Shown one piece after another: positions 31,256 through 40,004 of a DNA stretch of 64,000 bases. The notes under the pieces were generated by a model. It had not been told where the DNA came from, searched no databases, and saw only the letters and a list, made by a program, of their open reading frames with translations. Each line of letters opens with the position of its first letter. Position 1 is the first letter of the stretch. The stretch is taken from positions 5,270,001 to 5,334,000 of the forward strand of contig NZ_CP087184.1 in assembly GCF_024749045.1 (NCBI RefSeq). Reading direction: 5' to 3'. This stretch comes from Pseudomonas sp. B21-028 (lineage in GTDB: Bacteria; Pseudomonadota; Gammaproteobacteria; Pseudomonadales; Pseudomonadaceae). Both the position numbers and the translations under genes were made by a program.

Positions 31256-32650
31256 TTACAGATGAGATTCGGCGTATTCGGCCAGGATCGAGCGCGGTAC
31301 GCCCTGCAGGGTGATGTGGACCCCGTTGGGGAAGTCCTTGAAGCGTTCGGTCAGGTAGGTCAGCCCGGAACTGGTCGCGGACAGGTAAGGGGTGTCGATC
31401 TGCGCCAGGTTACCCAGGCACACCACTTTGGAACCGGCGCCGGCACGGGTGATGATGGTTTTCATCTGGTGCGGGGTGAGGTTCTGGCATTCGTCGATCA
31501 GGATCAGGCTCTGCTGGAAGCTGCGCCCCCGGATGTAGTTGAGGGATTTGAACTGCAACGGCACCTTGCTGAGGATGTAGTCGACGCTGCCATGGGTGCT
31601 TTCGTCATCCATGTGCAAGGCTTCGAGGTTGTCGGTAATGGCCCCCAGCCAGGGCTCCATTTTTTCCGCTTCGGTGCCGGGCAGGAAGCCGATCTCCTGG
31701 TCCAGGCCCTGCACGCTGCGGGTGGCGATGATGCGCCGGTAACGCTTGCTGACCATGGTCTGTTCGATGGCGGCGGCCAGGGCCAGGATGGTCTTGCCGG
31801 AACCGGCGGCGCCGGACAGGTTGACCAGATGGATATCGGGGTCGAGCAAGGCGAACAGGGCCAGGCTCTGGTAGATGTCACGGGGCTTGAGGCCCCAGGC
31901 CTCCTGATGCAGCAAGGGCTCCTGGTGCAGGTCGAGAATCAGCAGCTTGTCGTCCTCGATCTCCTTGATCCAGCCGACGAAGCCCTGTTCGTCGATGATG
32001 AACTCGTTGATGTGCACCGCTGGCAGGTTGTCGATCAGTTGCACCTGGTGCCAGGTGCGGCCATGGTCCTGGCGGGTGTCGACCTTGCTCACGCGGTCCC
32101 AGAAGGAGCCGGTCATGTTGTGGTAGCCGTTGGGCAGCAGCGAGACGTCGTCGACCAACTGGTCGGTGCTGTAATCCTCCGCCGCAATCCCGCAGGCCCG
32201 GGCCTTGAGGCGCATGTTGATGTCTTTGGTCACCAGCACCACGGCGCGATCCTGGTTGCGCGCGTGCAGGTCGATCAACTGGTTGATGATGATGTTGTCG
32301 TTCAGGTGTTCGGGCAGTACCAGGTTGGGTTCGGTGCGCTTGCTCATCAGGATCGAGAGCAGGCCCTTGGGGCCGCCTTTGCCACGCTGGATCGGCACAC
32401 CCAGCTCGACGTCTTCGGGTGAAGCATCGCCAAGGGTCTTGTCGATCAGACGAATCGCCTGCCGGCATTCGGCCGCGACGCTGTGATGGCCGCTCTTGAG
32501 CTTGTCCAGCTCCTCGAGCACGGTCATCGGGATGGCAACGTGGTGTTCTTCGAAATTCAGCAGTGCGTTTGGATCGTGGATCAATACGTTGGTATCGAGT
32601 ACATAGAGGATTGGCTGGTTGGAGGAAGGGCTACGTCCGTGGTCATCCAT
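31256..32650 (-). CDS. PhoH-family ATPase with N-terminal PIN domain
   Basis: The 464-residue protein joins a PIN ribonuclease domain (about residues 14-150; LYVLDTNVLIHDP holds the first acidic residue and VTKDINMRLKA a later one) to a PhoH ATPase (about 240-464; Walker A GAAGSGKT, Walker B LILIDECQNL, TRAG/GN loop). This is the PhoH2 arrangement, shown in other bacteria to combine RNA unwinding and cleavage. It is preceded by a 336 bp gap that should hold its promoter. Confidence 0.93.
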   Translation of the reverse strand: MDDHGRSPSSNQPILYVLDTNVLIHDPNALLNFEEHHVAIPMTVLEELDKLKSGHHSVAAECRQAIRLIDKTLGDASPEDVELGVPIQRGKGGPKGLLSILMSKRTEPNLVLPEHLNDNIIINQLIDLHARNQDRAVVLVTKDINMRLKARACGIAAEDYSTDQLVDDVSLLPNGYHNMTGSFWDRVSKVDTRQDHGRTWHQVQLIDNLPAVHINEFIIDEQGFVGWIKEIEDDKLLILDLHQEPLLHQEAWGLKPRDIYQSLALFALLDPDIHLVNLSGAAGSGKTILALAAAIEQTMVSKRYRRIIATRSVQGLDQEIGFLPGTEAEKMEPWLGAITDNLEALHMDDESTHGSVDYILSKVPLQFKSLNYIRGRSFQQSLILIDECQNLTPHQMKTIITRAGAGSKVVCLGNLAQIDTPYLSATSSGLTYLTERFKDFPNGVHITLQGVPRSILAEYAESHL

Positions 32651-32986
32651 ACTCGGTCACCTTTGTGGGGGCCATTCGACGCAATACCATGACAGTGCTG
32701 CGCCTCGAGGTAGCCACCGGATTCACCCGCGAGGATTCAGGTGAACTGCACACAAACGGGGTCTTGGAAGACGCCACCTGTGTTGCAGGTTTCGGCGGTC
32801 TGACTTCTTGATACTCCAAAAACCATGACGGGAAAAAGCACTTTGACGCTTTTTTGAAGTTTATTTTTCAGAGTGACGAAAAGCCCTTGGCGTACCGCCG
32901 CTACGCCGTTAAAGTCGGAAGTCCGGTCGTTATGAATGCGCACCGTCTTTTTCCTCTCCCCCAATGTTTCCGGGCCTTGCGCGGTT
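32651..32986. other. Intergenic region upstream of the PhoH gene
   Basis: This 336 bp stretch includes an AT-rich section (about 32815-32880). A minus-strand frame of 75 codons (32737-32964) is open, but it has no convincing ribosome-binding site or family resemblance. I see no defined regulatory element. Confidence 0.5.
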
Positions 32987-34126
32987 TCAGCGAAACGCCT
33001 CCTGACAATCTTCCCAACCGATCCCGCTTTGCGCCGTTTGCGTAATGAGCCAGGGCATTGCCGTCTTCACCGCATCCTGCTTGGCGTTGAAGTTGATCAC
33101 CCCGTGGCGCCACAGCAGCATCAAGGTCAGCGCGCGCTGGGCGCTCTGCTCGGGCTTGAGCCGGTTGGTGCCGTCCTGGGGATCGATATCCCACAACGCT
33201 ACTTGCAAGCCCTGCTGCCTGAAAAATGCTTCGGCATCGCCACGCCGCTGGCCCTGGGGCGGGCGGAACAGCGGCACATAATTCTCCGGCAGCTTGCCCT
33301 TGACCAGGTCGACGCTGCGCCGTATCGAGTCCTGCCAGTCCTGCCAATAGCTATGGGAGCGGAACTCCCAGCCCTGGATCCCCACGCACTGTGCTGAATA
33401 CAGCGACTGGAGATCGTTGACGGACGCCTCCACCAGCCGCGCCTGGATGTCCTTGCCCAACACAAAGAAAGTGCCGTTCATGTTCGCCTTGCGCAAGTAA
33501 TCCGTCAGCCACGGAGTGTTGTCCGGCGCAACATTGGCACCACTGTCGAAGGTCAGCAAAAACAGCCGATCAGGCATGTCCTCGCCGTTGCGTTCGTATT
33601 CACCGAAACGTGCTATTTCGTTGCTTGCTTGCGGAAAAAGCGCGGCTTTTCGCAACAACTCATCCCGGTACTGGGCATGAAAAATCTGGCTCGGTCCGGC
33701 CCATTTGAAGTAGAACGAGTTCTCGTCGAGATGAAACCTGCGTGCCTCCTCACGCAAGGTCGCCATGTTCTCCACCAGGTAACAGAAGGACGCGTCCTGA
33801 TCACAACTTCGCTGGGCGAAGTTGTAGCTGGCCAGCAACCGCTGCCACAACCGGGCACGCAGGGCGGAGATCGCCGCCATGTTCACCGAGCGCAGCCCCA
33901 GGTACTGCTTGAGGGCGATTTCGTCCATGGCATCGGTATCCAGCAACACCCGGGCGAACATCAGGATCTCGGCCCGCGAAGCGACGTCGAACAGAGTCGG
34001 GCTGGTGAGTTGTTCCGGCCAGGTACTGCGGTCCAGGGTGGCGATGTCGTTGGGCGCGGCAAGGGCATTGAGGCTCAAGAGCCAGGCCGATAACAGAAGC
34101 ACGATGCGCAAAAGGGATATCTCCAT
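32987..34126 (-). CDS. Polysaccharide deacetylase-like protein with degenerate metal site
   Basis: The 379-residue protein starts with a signal peptide (RIVLLLSAWLLSLNALA, cleaved near residue 24), a helical region of about 150 residues, and a NodB-homology domain (about 190-340). Catalytic deacetylases have TFDDG and HSxxH; here the first reads LTFDSGAN (second Asp replaced by Ser) and the second RSHSYWQDW (the second His position is Gln). The later RPPQGQ and LWDIDPQDG motifs are recognisable. The metal triad is therefore probably broken, and the protein may bind rather than deacetylate a polysaccharide. It lies upstream of the PhoH gene on the same strand. Confidence 0.85.
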   Translation of the reverse strand: MEISLLRIVLLLSAWLLSLNALAAPNDIATLDRSTWPEQLTSPTLFDVASRAEILMFARVLLDTDAMDEIALKQYLGLRSVNMAAISALRARLWQRLLASYNFAQRSCDQDASFCYLVENMATLREEARRFHLDENSFYFKWAGPSQIFHAQYRDELLRKAALFPQASNEIARFGEYERNGEDMPDRLFLLTFDSGANVAPDNTPWLTDYLRKANMNGTFFVLGKDIQARLVEASVNDLQSLYSAQCVGIQGWEFRSHSYWQDWQDSIRRSVDLVKGKLPENYVPLFRPPQGQRRGDAEAFFRQQGLQVALWDIDPQDGTNRLKPEQSAQRALTLMLLWRHGVINFNAKQDAVKTAMPWLITQTAQSGIGWEDCQEAFR

Positions 34127-34312
34127 AACGAAACCCGCGCGGCATCATAGCTGATCCAAGAACGACGCCCGCTTATCTCATTGCTCGAACAGGGCTTTTG
34201 TGGCGAGGGGCTTTGAATATTTCGTTCACACCACCGATCACCTATCACCCCAATAGCTGGAGTCCACCCGGCCAACCCCCTAGAATCGCCGCACCCTTAA
34301 AGGAGACGATTC

Positions 34313-35092
34313 ATGCTGATGGTGATTTCCCCCGCCAAGACCCTCGATTACGAAACACCGCCGGCCATCGAGCGCTTTACCCTGCCGCAGTACCTGGACC
34401 ATTCCCAGGAACTGGTCGAGCAATTGCGTGAGTTCTCGCCGGCCCAGATCAGCGAACTGATGCACGTCTCCGACAAGATCGGCGGCCTCAATGCTGCGCG
34501 ATTCGGCAGCTGGACCCCGGCGTTCACCCCGGCCAATGCCAAGCAGGCCCTGTTGGCTTTCAAGGGTGACGTGTACACGGGCCTGGACGCACAGAGCTTC
34601 AGCGAAGCCGACTTCGATCACGCCCAACGGCATTTGCGCATGCTCTCCGGTCTTTATGGCCTGCTGCGACCGCTGGACCTGATGCAGCCCTATCGCCTGG
34701 AAATGGGCACGAAACTGGCCAATGCCCGGGGCAAGGATCTCTATGCGTTCTGGGGCAATCGCATCAGCGAATGGCTGAATGAAGCCCTCACCGACCAGGG
34801 CGATGACGTGCTGTTGAACCTGGCCTCCAACGAGTACTTCTCGGCGGTCAAACGCAGCGCCTTGAACGCGCGCATCATCGATACCGAATTCAAGGACCTG
34901 AAGAACGGCCAGTACAAGATCATCAGCTTCTACGCCAAAAAGGCCCGCGGGTTGATGAGCCGGTTTGTCATTCAAGAGCGCATCAACGATCCGGTCTTGC
35001 TCAAACAGTTCGATGTGCAAGGCTATCGTTACAGTGCCGAACAGTCCTCGGCCGAAAAACTGGTTTTCCTGCGCGACCACGCCCCACAATAA
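34313..35092 (+). CDS. yaaA: Peroxide stress protein YaaA
   Basis: YaaA (DUF328) limits intracellular free iron and thus Fenton damage during hydrogen peroxide stress in E. coli; it has a DNA-binding fold. The 259-residue product has the family length and starts [13 protein letters not shown], with the characteristic [22 protein letters not shown] and [12 protein letters not shown] blocks. AAGGAG precedes the ATG. It is monocistronic; a palindrome without T tract follows. Confidence 0.95.
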   Translation: MLMVISPAKTLDYETPPAIERFTLPQYLDHSQELVEQLREFSPAQISELMHVSDKIGGLNAARFGSWTPAFTPANAKQALLAFKGDVYTGLDAQSFSEADFDHAQRHLRMLSGLYGLLRPLDLMQPYRLEMGTKLANARGKDLYAFWGNRISEWLNEALTDQGDDVLLNLASNEYFSAVKRSALNARIIDTEFKDLKNGQYKIISFYAKKARGLMSRFVIQERINDPVLLKQFDVQGYRYSAEQSSAEKLVFLRDHAPQ

Positions 35093-35106
35093 CGCAACAC
35101 TCTTCC

Positions 35107-35126
35107 AGGCCCCTGATCAGGGGCCT
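35107..35126. repeat. Perfect 20 bp palindrome after yaaA
   Basis: AGGCCCCTGATCAGGGGCCT can fold into a compact hairpin 14 bp after the yaaA stop. There is no T tract; it may still act as a weak terminator or 3' stabiliser. Confidence 0.7.
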
Positions 35127-35778
35127 CGATCAGACCCCGACAGGTCATCCCACTTCCCTGCTTAATTCGCCACTTTACTGGCGTCAATATTCAAACAGCC
35201 CTCTGCGCTAACTTTTCTTTCACTCGACAATTGTCAGTTTTTTCCGTAGTGGCACAGAAAATTTTCAACAGTAGTGGCAAAAAAATATCGAGGCCTTTAA
35301 CTCCCCGTAACTAAAGGGCGAAATCACAAGTGCTATCAATATGAGAGCAGTGCCATCTCGGCCAATATTTCAAAAAATTTCAGAAATCACGATGAGCGGA
35401 CTGGAACTATGTCCAAATGCACGGCTCATACCACCCGTAACGATTCTCGCTGAACGTGTACGAGATAACTTACAAGGGACGTCGACCGAAGTAACCAAGT
35501 TGTCACAGCAACTAAGCGAAACGGTCGTCCTTATGGATCCAAGATAAAAGGACAGGAGATAAGCACCATCACTATCCCCTACAAGGCCAAGGCTGCGCCC
35601 CTATAACGTGTTCACCCGAACACACAAGCTTCTGATTTTGTGGGCTTTTTGCCAGAAATCAGAAGTAAACGACCTTTGCACGAACGTTCTGGATAACGAG
35701 GACTGGCTGCATAACAGGGCAGGTCATAACAAGAAGGCCGCATTGCGCACAACTTGAGTGCAATTATTTAGACACTCG

Positions 35779-35805
35779 GAACTTAGTATGCCTGCACATG
35801 GCACT
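35779..35805 (+). promoter_or_regulatory. Candidate AlgU (sigma-22) -35 element of algD
   Basis: GAACTT at 35779-35784 matches the AlgU -35 consensus exactly and lies in one arm of an inverted repeat, but no good TCTGA -10 follows 16-17 bp later. An alternative, GAACTA at about 35404 with TCATA 16 bp downstream, has a better -10. The true start is unresolved. Confidence 0.3.
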
Positions 35806-35898
35806 GTGGCGCCTGCATTCCACACTTCCGAGTGCACTATGACCGCTGAACACTATTAACTCCGGCCATTTAATGGCATGAAAACAGAGGAAAATGCG

Positions 35899-37215
35899 AT
35901 GCGCATTAGCATATTTGGTTTGGGTTACGTCGGTGCAGTATGTGCCGGTTGCCTGTCTGCACGGGGCCATGATGTGGTTGGCGTAGATGTCGCCAAAGAC
36001 AAGATCGATATGATCAACGCCGGCAAATCGCCAATTGTTGAACCGGGTCTCGGCGAGTTGCTGGCGCAAGGTATTCAAACAGGTCGCCTGCGTGGCACCA
36101 CCAACTTCGCGGAAGCCATTCGCGATACGGACCTGTCGATGATTTGCGTCGGCACGCCGAGCAAGAAGAATGGCGACCTGGAACTGAACTACATCGAGGC
36201 CGTTTGCCGCGAGATCGGTTTTGTCCTGCGCGAAAAGACCACCCGCCACACCATTGTGGTACGCAGCACCGTATTGCCAGGCACTGTCGCAAACGTTGTC
36301 ATCCCGATCCTCGAAGACTGCTCCGGCAAGAAGGCCGGTGTCGACTTCGGCGTCGCGGTCAACCCTGAGTTCCTGCGTGAAAGCACCGCGATCAAGGACT
36401 ACGACCAACCACCGATGACCGTCATCGGCGAATTCGACAAAGCCTCTGGCGACGTCCTGCAATCGCTGTACGAAGAACTCGATGCGCCGATCATCCGCAA
36501 GGACATCGCGGTCGCCGAGATGATCAAGTACACCTGCAACGTCTGGCACGCCACCAAGGTGACCTTTGCCAACGAGATCGGCAACATCGCCAAGGCTGTG
36601 GGCGTCGACGGTCGCGTCGTGATGGATGTGGTCTGCCAGGACAAGGCTTTGAACCTGTCTCAGTACTACATGCGTCCCGGCTTCGCCTTCGGCGGCTCGT
36701 GCCTGCCCAAGGACGTACGCGCCCTGACCTATCGCGCCAGCTCCCTGGACGTGGAAGCACCGCTGCTCAACTCGCTGATGCGCAGCAACGAATCCCAGGT
36801 GCAGAACGCCTTCGACATCGTCTCCAGCCATGACAAACGCAAAGTCGCCCTGCTGGGCCTGAGCTTCAAGGCCGGCACCGACGACCTGCGCGAAAGCCCA
36901 CTGGTAGAACTGGCGGAAATGCTGATCGGCAAGGGCTATGACCTGCGCATCTACGACAGCAACGTCGAATACGCCCGCGTCCACGGGGCGAACAAGGATT
37001 ACATCGAGTCGAAGATCCCTCACGTCTCGTCCTTGCTCAACTCCGACTTCGACTCGGTGATCGACAACGCCGACATCATCATCCTCGGCAACCGCGACGA
37101 GAAGTTCCGTGCGCTGACCGAGAACGTACCGGAAGGCAAGCAGGTCATCGACCTGGTCGGGTTCATGTCCAAGGCCACGACTCCAAATGGCCGGACCGAA
37201 GGCATCTGCTGGTAA
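35899..37215 (+). CDS. algD: GDP-mannose 6-dehydrogenase AlgD
   Basis: AlgD oxidises GDP-mannose to GDP-mannuronate with two NAD+, the committed step of alginate synthesis. The 438-residue protein has the N-terminal Rossmann motif GLGYVGAV, the catalytic cysteine Cys268 in FGGSCLPKD (same number as in P. aeruginosa AlgD), and the C-terminal GLSFKAGTDDLRESP block of nucleotide-sugar dehydrogenases. The ATG at 35899 has AGAGGA upstream; an in-frame ATG at 35878 adds seven residues. First gene of the 12-gene alginate operon. Confidence 0.98.
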   Translation: MRISIFGLGYVGAVCAGCLSARGHDVVGVDVAKDKIDMINAGKSPIVEPGLGELLAQGIQTGRLRGTTNFAEAIRDTDLSMICVGTPSKKNGDLELNYIEAVCREIGFVLREKTTRHTIVVRSTVLPGTVANVVIPILEDCSGKKAGVDFGVAVNPEFLRESTAIKDYDQPPMTVIGEFDKASGDVLQSLYEELDAPIIRKDIAVAEMIKYTCNVWHATKVTFANEIGNIAKAVGVDGRVVMDVVCQDKALNLSQYYMRPGFAFGGSCLPKDVRALTYRASSLDVEAPLLNSLMRSNESQVQNAFDIVSSHDKRKVALLGLSFKAGTDDLRESPLVELAEMLIGKGYDLRIYDSNVEYARVHGANKDYIESKIPHVSSLLNSDFDSVIDNADIIILGNRDEKFRALTENVPEGKQVIDLVGFMSKATTPNGRTEGICW

Positions 37216-37220
37216 GGCAG

Positions 37221-37291
37221 CCCCAAGCTGCGAGCTTCAAGCTTCAAGCTGAAAGCCCTCTTGCGGCTTGCAGCTTGAGGCTTGCAACTGA
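37221..37291. repeat. AAGCTGCAAGC-type inverted repeat between algD and alg8
   Basis: CCAAGCTGCGAGCTTCAAGC is faced by GCTTGCAGCTTGAGGCTTGC around a short CCCTCTTGCG loop. It resembles the element after the small holC-linked gene at 11.4 kb. In the algD-alg8 leader it can form an mRNA hairpin between the two genes. Confidence 0.8.
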
Positions 37292-37308
37292 TTCTGGGAA
37301 TCAAGATT

Positions 37309-38790
37309 ATGCACAGGCTAAAGCACGGCCTGCTTCAGGCCGCCGGTTGGCTGTTTTACTTGAGTTTATTGATGGGTATCGCCATGGCGTTGCCCACGTC
37401 CACGTTCGACTCCGAATCCAAGGATTTCATTTTCCTGATCGGCGCCGTGGGCATCTGGCGTTACTCCATGGGAGCAACGCATTTCGTGCGTGGCATGATC
37501 TTCCTGTACATCGTCTACCCGCACCTGCGCCGCAAGGTACGCAAGCTGGGCGCGGCGGCGGATCCTTCCCACGTCTACCTGATGGTCACCAGCTTCCGGA
37601 TCGACGCGCTGACCACTGCCCAGGTCTACGGCTCGGTGATCCGCGAGGCCATCGAGTGCGGGCTGCCCACCACCGTGGTCTGCTCCATCGTGGAGATGTC
37701 CGACGAACTGCTGGTCAAGAGCCTCTGGGCCCGCCTGAACCCGCCCGCGCGGGTCAAGCTGGACTTCGTGCGCATCCCGGGCACCGGCAAGCGTGACGGC
37801 CTGGCCTACGGTTTCCGCGCCATCTCCCGCCACTTGCCGGACGACCGGGCCGTGGTTGCCGTGATCGATGGCGACACCGTGCTCGCCGAAGGCGTCGTGC
37901 GCAAGACCGTGCCGTGGTTCCAGCTGTTCGGCAACGTCGGCGGCCTGACCACCAACGAGTTCTGCGAAGTGCGTGGCGGCTACGTCATGGCCGAATGGCA
38001 CAAGCTGCGTTTCGCCCAGCGTCACATCAACATGTGCTCCATGGCCCTGTCCAAGCGCGTGTTGACTATGACCGGGCGCATGTCGGTGTTCCGCGCCACC
38101 GTGGTAACCAACCCGGAATTCATCGCCGACGTGGAAAGCGACTCGCTGCAACACTGGCGCCTGGGTCGCTTCAAGTTCCTTACCGGTGATGACAAGTCGA
38201 GTTGGTTCAGCCTGATGCGCCTGGGCTACGACACCTTCTACGTACCCGATGCGGCGATCAACACCGTTGAGCACCCACCGGAAAAAAGCTTCATCAAGGC
38301 CAGTCGCAAGCTGATGTTCCGCTGGTACGGCAACAACCTGCGGCAGAACTCCCGGGCACTGGGCCTGGGCTTGAGACGTCTGGGCCTGTTTACCTCAGTG
38401 GTGCTGTTCGACCAGCGCGTGTCGATGTGGACCTCGCTGCTGGGCCTGACCGTGGCACTGATCGCCAGCTTCAAGTACGGCACCGCGTTCATTCTGGTTT
38501 ATCTGCTGTGGATCGGCATCACCCGGTTGATCCTGACCCTGTTGCTGTCGTGCTCCGGACACCGGATCGGCCCCGCTTACCCGGCGATTCTCTATTACAA
38601 CCAGATCGTCGGCGCGATGGTGAAGATCTATGTGTTCTTCCGCCTCGATCAACAGTCCTGGACCCGCCAGCCCACTTCTCTTACCCGTGATCTCGCCAGC
38701 TTTCAACGTTGGTTCAACACCTGGTCGTCTCGGACCATGACCTTCTCTGCCGGCAGCATTTTCGTCGCCGTGCTGTTGACGATGGTCTGA
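37309..38790 (+). CDS. alg8: Alginate polymerase Alg8
   Basis: Alg8 is the inner-membrane family 2 glycosyltransferase that joins mannuronate from GDP-mannuronate into polymannuronate. The 493-residue protein has two N-terminal helices, a cytosolic GT-A domain with VIDGDT (the DxD-type metal motif), the GDDKSSW segment and a downstream WRLGRFKF region, and several C-terminal helices. Start at 37309 ([14 protein letters not shown]) matches the family; an upstream ATG at 37282 lies inside the repeat. It needs c-di-GMP-bound Alg44. Confidence 0.96.
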   Translation: MHRLKHGLLQAAGWLFYLSLLMGIAMALPTSTFDSESKDFIFLIGAVGIWRYSMGATHFVRGMIFLYIVYPHLRRKVRKLGAAADPSHVYLMVTSFRIDALTTAQVYGSVIREAIECGLPTTVVCSIVEMSDELLVKSLWARLNPPARVKLDFVRIPGTGKRDGLAYGFRAISRHLPDDRAVVAVIDGDTVLAEGVVRKTVPWFQLFGNVGGLTTNEFCEVRGGYVMAEWHKLRFAQRHINMCSMALSKRVLTMTGRMSVFRATVVTNPEFIADVESDSLQHWRLGRFKFLTGDDKSSWFSLMRLGYDTFYVPDAAINTVEHPPEKSFIKASRKLMFRWYGNNLRQNSRALGLGLRRLGLFTSVVLFDQRVSMWTSLLGLTVALIASFKYGTAFILVYLLWIGITRLILTLLLSCSGHRIGPAYPAILYYNQIVGAMVKIYVFFRLDQQSWTRQPTSLTRDLASFQRWFNTWSSRTMTFSAGSIFVAVLLTMV

Positions 38791-38825
38791 CCGAACTCGC
38801 CTGAATTAACTAGGAAATCGCCCCT

Positions 38826-39995
38826 ATGAACACCGCCGTGAACGTCAACGTAGTGCATGAATCCGAAGCCCAGCGCCAACACGCCCGAGTGAAAATCCCG
38901 GCCAAGTTGCGCTTCTTCGGCCCCGACCGTACCCCCATGGAAGTCAAGGTCCTGGACCTGTCCGCCGGCGGCCTGAGCTTCAACGCCGGCCAGATGCCGC
39001 TCAGGGTGGGTGAGGCCTACAAGGGTCGCTTGCAATTCGTCATCGACAACCTTGGCCTGGCCATGGATGTGGAATTGCAGATTCGTTCCCACGAGCGCCA
39101 GACCGGTCGCACCGGTTGCCAGTTCCAGAACCTGGAACCTCGGGATATCTCGACACTGCGTCACATCATCACCTCGCACCTGGCCGGCGACATCGTCGGC
39201 GTCGGCGATGTGCTGGCGACCCTGCAACGGGACAACTTCACCAAGGCGCGCAGGCAGAAGGATGAAAACAGTGGCATGAGCGCCCTGGGTCGCCTGCGGG
39301 CCGTGACCTTCAGCCTCGGCGTGTTCATCGTCGGCCTGGCGGCGTTCGGGTTCATCTTCAAGTCGGTGTACGGCATGTACTTCGTCAGCCACGCCCAGGC
39401 GGGCCTGGTGAACGTACCGGGCATGGCAATCACCATGCCGCGCGACGGCACCGTGCAGAGCCTGGTCAAGGCTGACGGCGTGGCCGCCAAAGGTGCCCCG
39501 CTGGCGACCTTCAGCACCAGCATGCTCGACGTGCTCAAGGGCCACCTGGACGACAACCAACTGCAACCGGCTAAAGTCGAGGAGCTGTTCGGCAAGCAGA
39601 TGACCGGCACCCTCACCTCCCCTTGCGACTGCATCGTGGCCCAGCAGCTGGTCGCCAACGGTCAGTACGCCAGCAAGGGCGACGTGATCTTCCAACTGGT
39701 TCCGCGCGGCACCGAAGCCAACGTGGAAGCACGCTTCTCCTATCGCCAGTTCGGTGAAGTACGTCCAGGCACCTCGGTCAACTTCCAGGTCGCCGGCGAA
39801 GACGTCACCCGCACCGGCAAGATCATCAGCAGCACCAGCCTGAAAAGCGAAGACCTGTCGTCGGATATCCGCGTGCTGATCAAGCCCGACGAGCCCCTGG
39901 ACAGCGCCCTGGCCGGTCGTCCCGTGGAAGTCAACAGCGACCGTGGTCCGAACCTGAACTGGCTGGTCGAAAAAGCCATGGCTGTCGGTAAGTAA
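38826..39995 (+). CDS. alg44: Alginate co-polymerase Alg44 (PilZ c-di-GMP receptor)
   Basis: Alg44 activates Alg8 when its PilZ domain binds c-di-GMP. In this 389-residue protein the PilZ ligands are visible and keep their known numbers: Arg17 and Arg21 in QRQHAR, and Asp44 and Ser46 in DLSAGG. A single membrane helix follows (about 160-180) and then a periplasmic HlyD-like domain (VPGMAITMPRDGTVQSL...) thought to link the polymerase to the export channel. It lies 35 bp after alg8 and 9 bp before algK. Confidence 0.97.
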   Translation: MNTAVNVNVVHESEAQRQHARVKIPAKLRFFGPDRTPMEVKVLDLSAGGLSFNAGQMPLRVGEAYKGRLQFVIDNLGLAMDVELQIRSHERQTGRTGCQFQNLEPRDISTLRHIITSHLAGDIVGVGDVLATLQRDNFTKARRQKDENSGMSALGRLRAVTFSLGVFIVGLAAFGFIFKSVYGMYFVSHAQAGLVNVPGMAITMPRDGTVQSLVKADGVAAKGAPLATFSTSMLDVLKGHLDDNQLQPAKVEELFGKQMTGTLTSPCDCIVAQQLVANGQYASKGDVIFQLVPRGTEANVEARFSYRQFGEVRPGTSVNFQVAGEDVTRTGKIISSTSLKSEDLSSDIRVLIKPDEPLDSALAGRPVEVNSDRGPNLNWLVEKAMAVGK

Positions 39996-40004
39996 GCGGA
40001 GGAC

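Larger units (their letters stand above)
35093..35898 (+). promoter_or_regulatory. Long regulatory region upstream of algD
   Basis: About 0.8 kb with visibly more A+T than its surroundings and no convincing gene; a long upstream region with distant regulator sites is a known trait of the algD promoter. Elements seen: palindrome GACAATTGTC (35226-35235); direct repeats GTAGTGGCA at 35246 and 35271, 25 bp apart; perfect inverted repeat GTGTTC-N4-GAACAC (35608-35623); CTTCTGATTT/AAATCAGAAG (35629-35665); and CACTCGGAA (35773-35781) facing TTCCGAGTG (35826-35834). Which regulators (AlgR, AmrZ, AlgB, IHF) bind is not decided by the sequence. Confidence 0.7.

Noticed and set aside
32737-32964. Possible 75-codon gene upstream of the PhoH gene
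   Set aside because: No convincing start signal or conserved pattern; AT-rich intergenic sequence.
35341-35547. Possible 68-codon gene upstream of algD
   Set aside because: No ribosome-binding site and no family resemblance; it lies in a regulatory region rich in symmetric elements.
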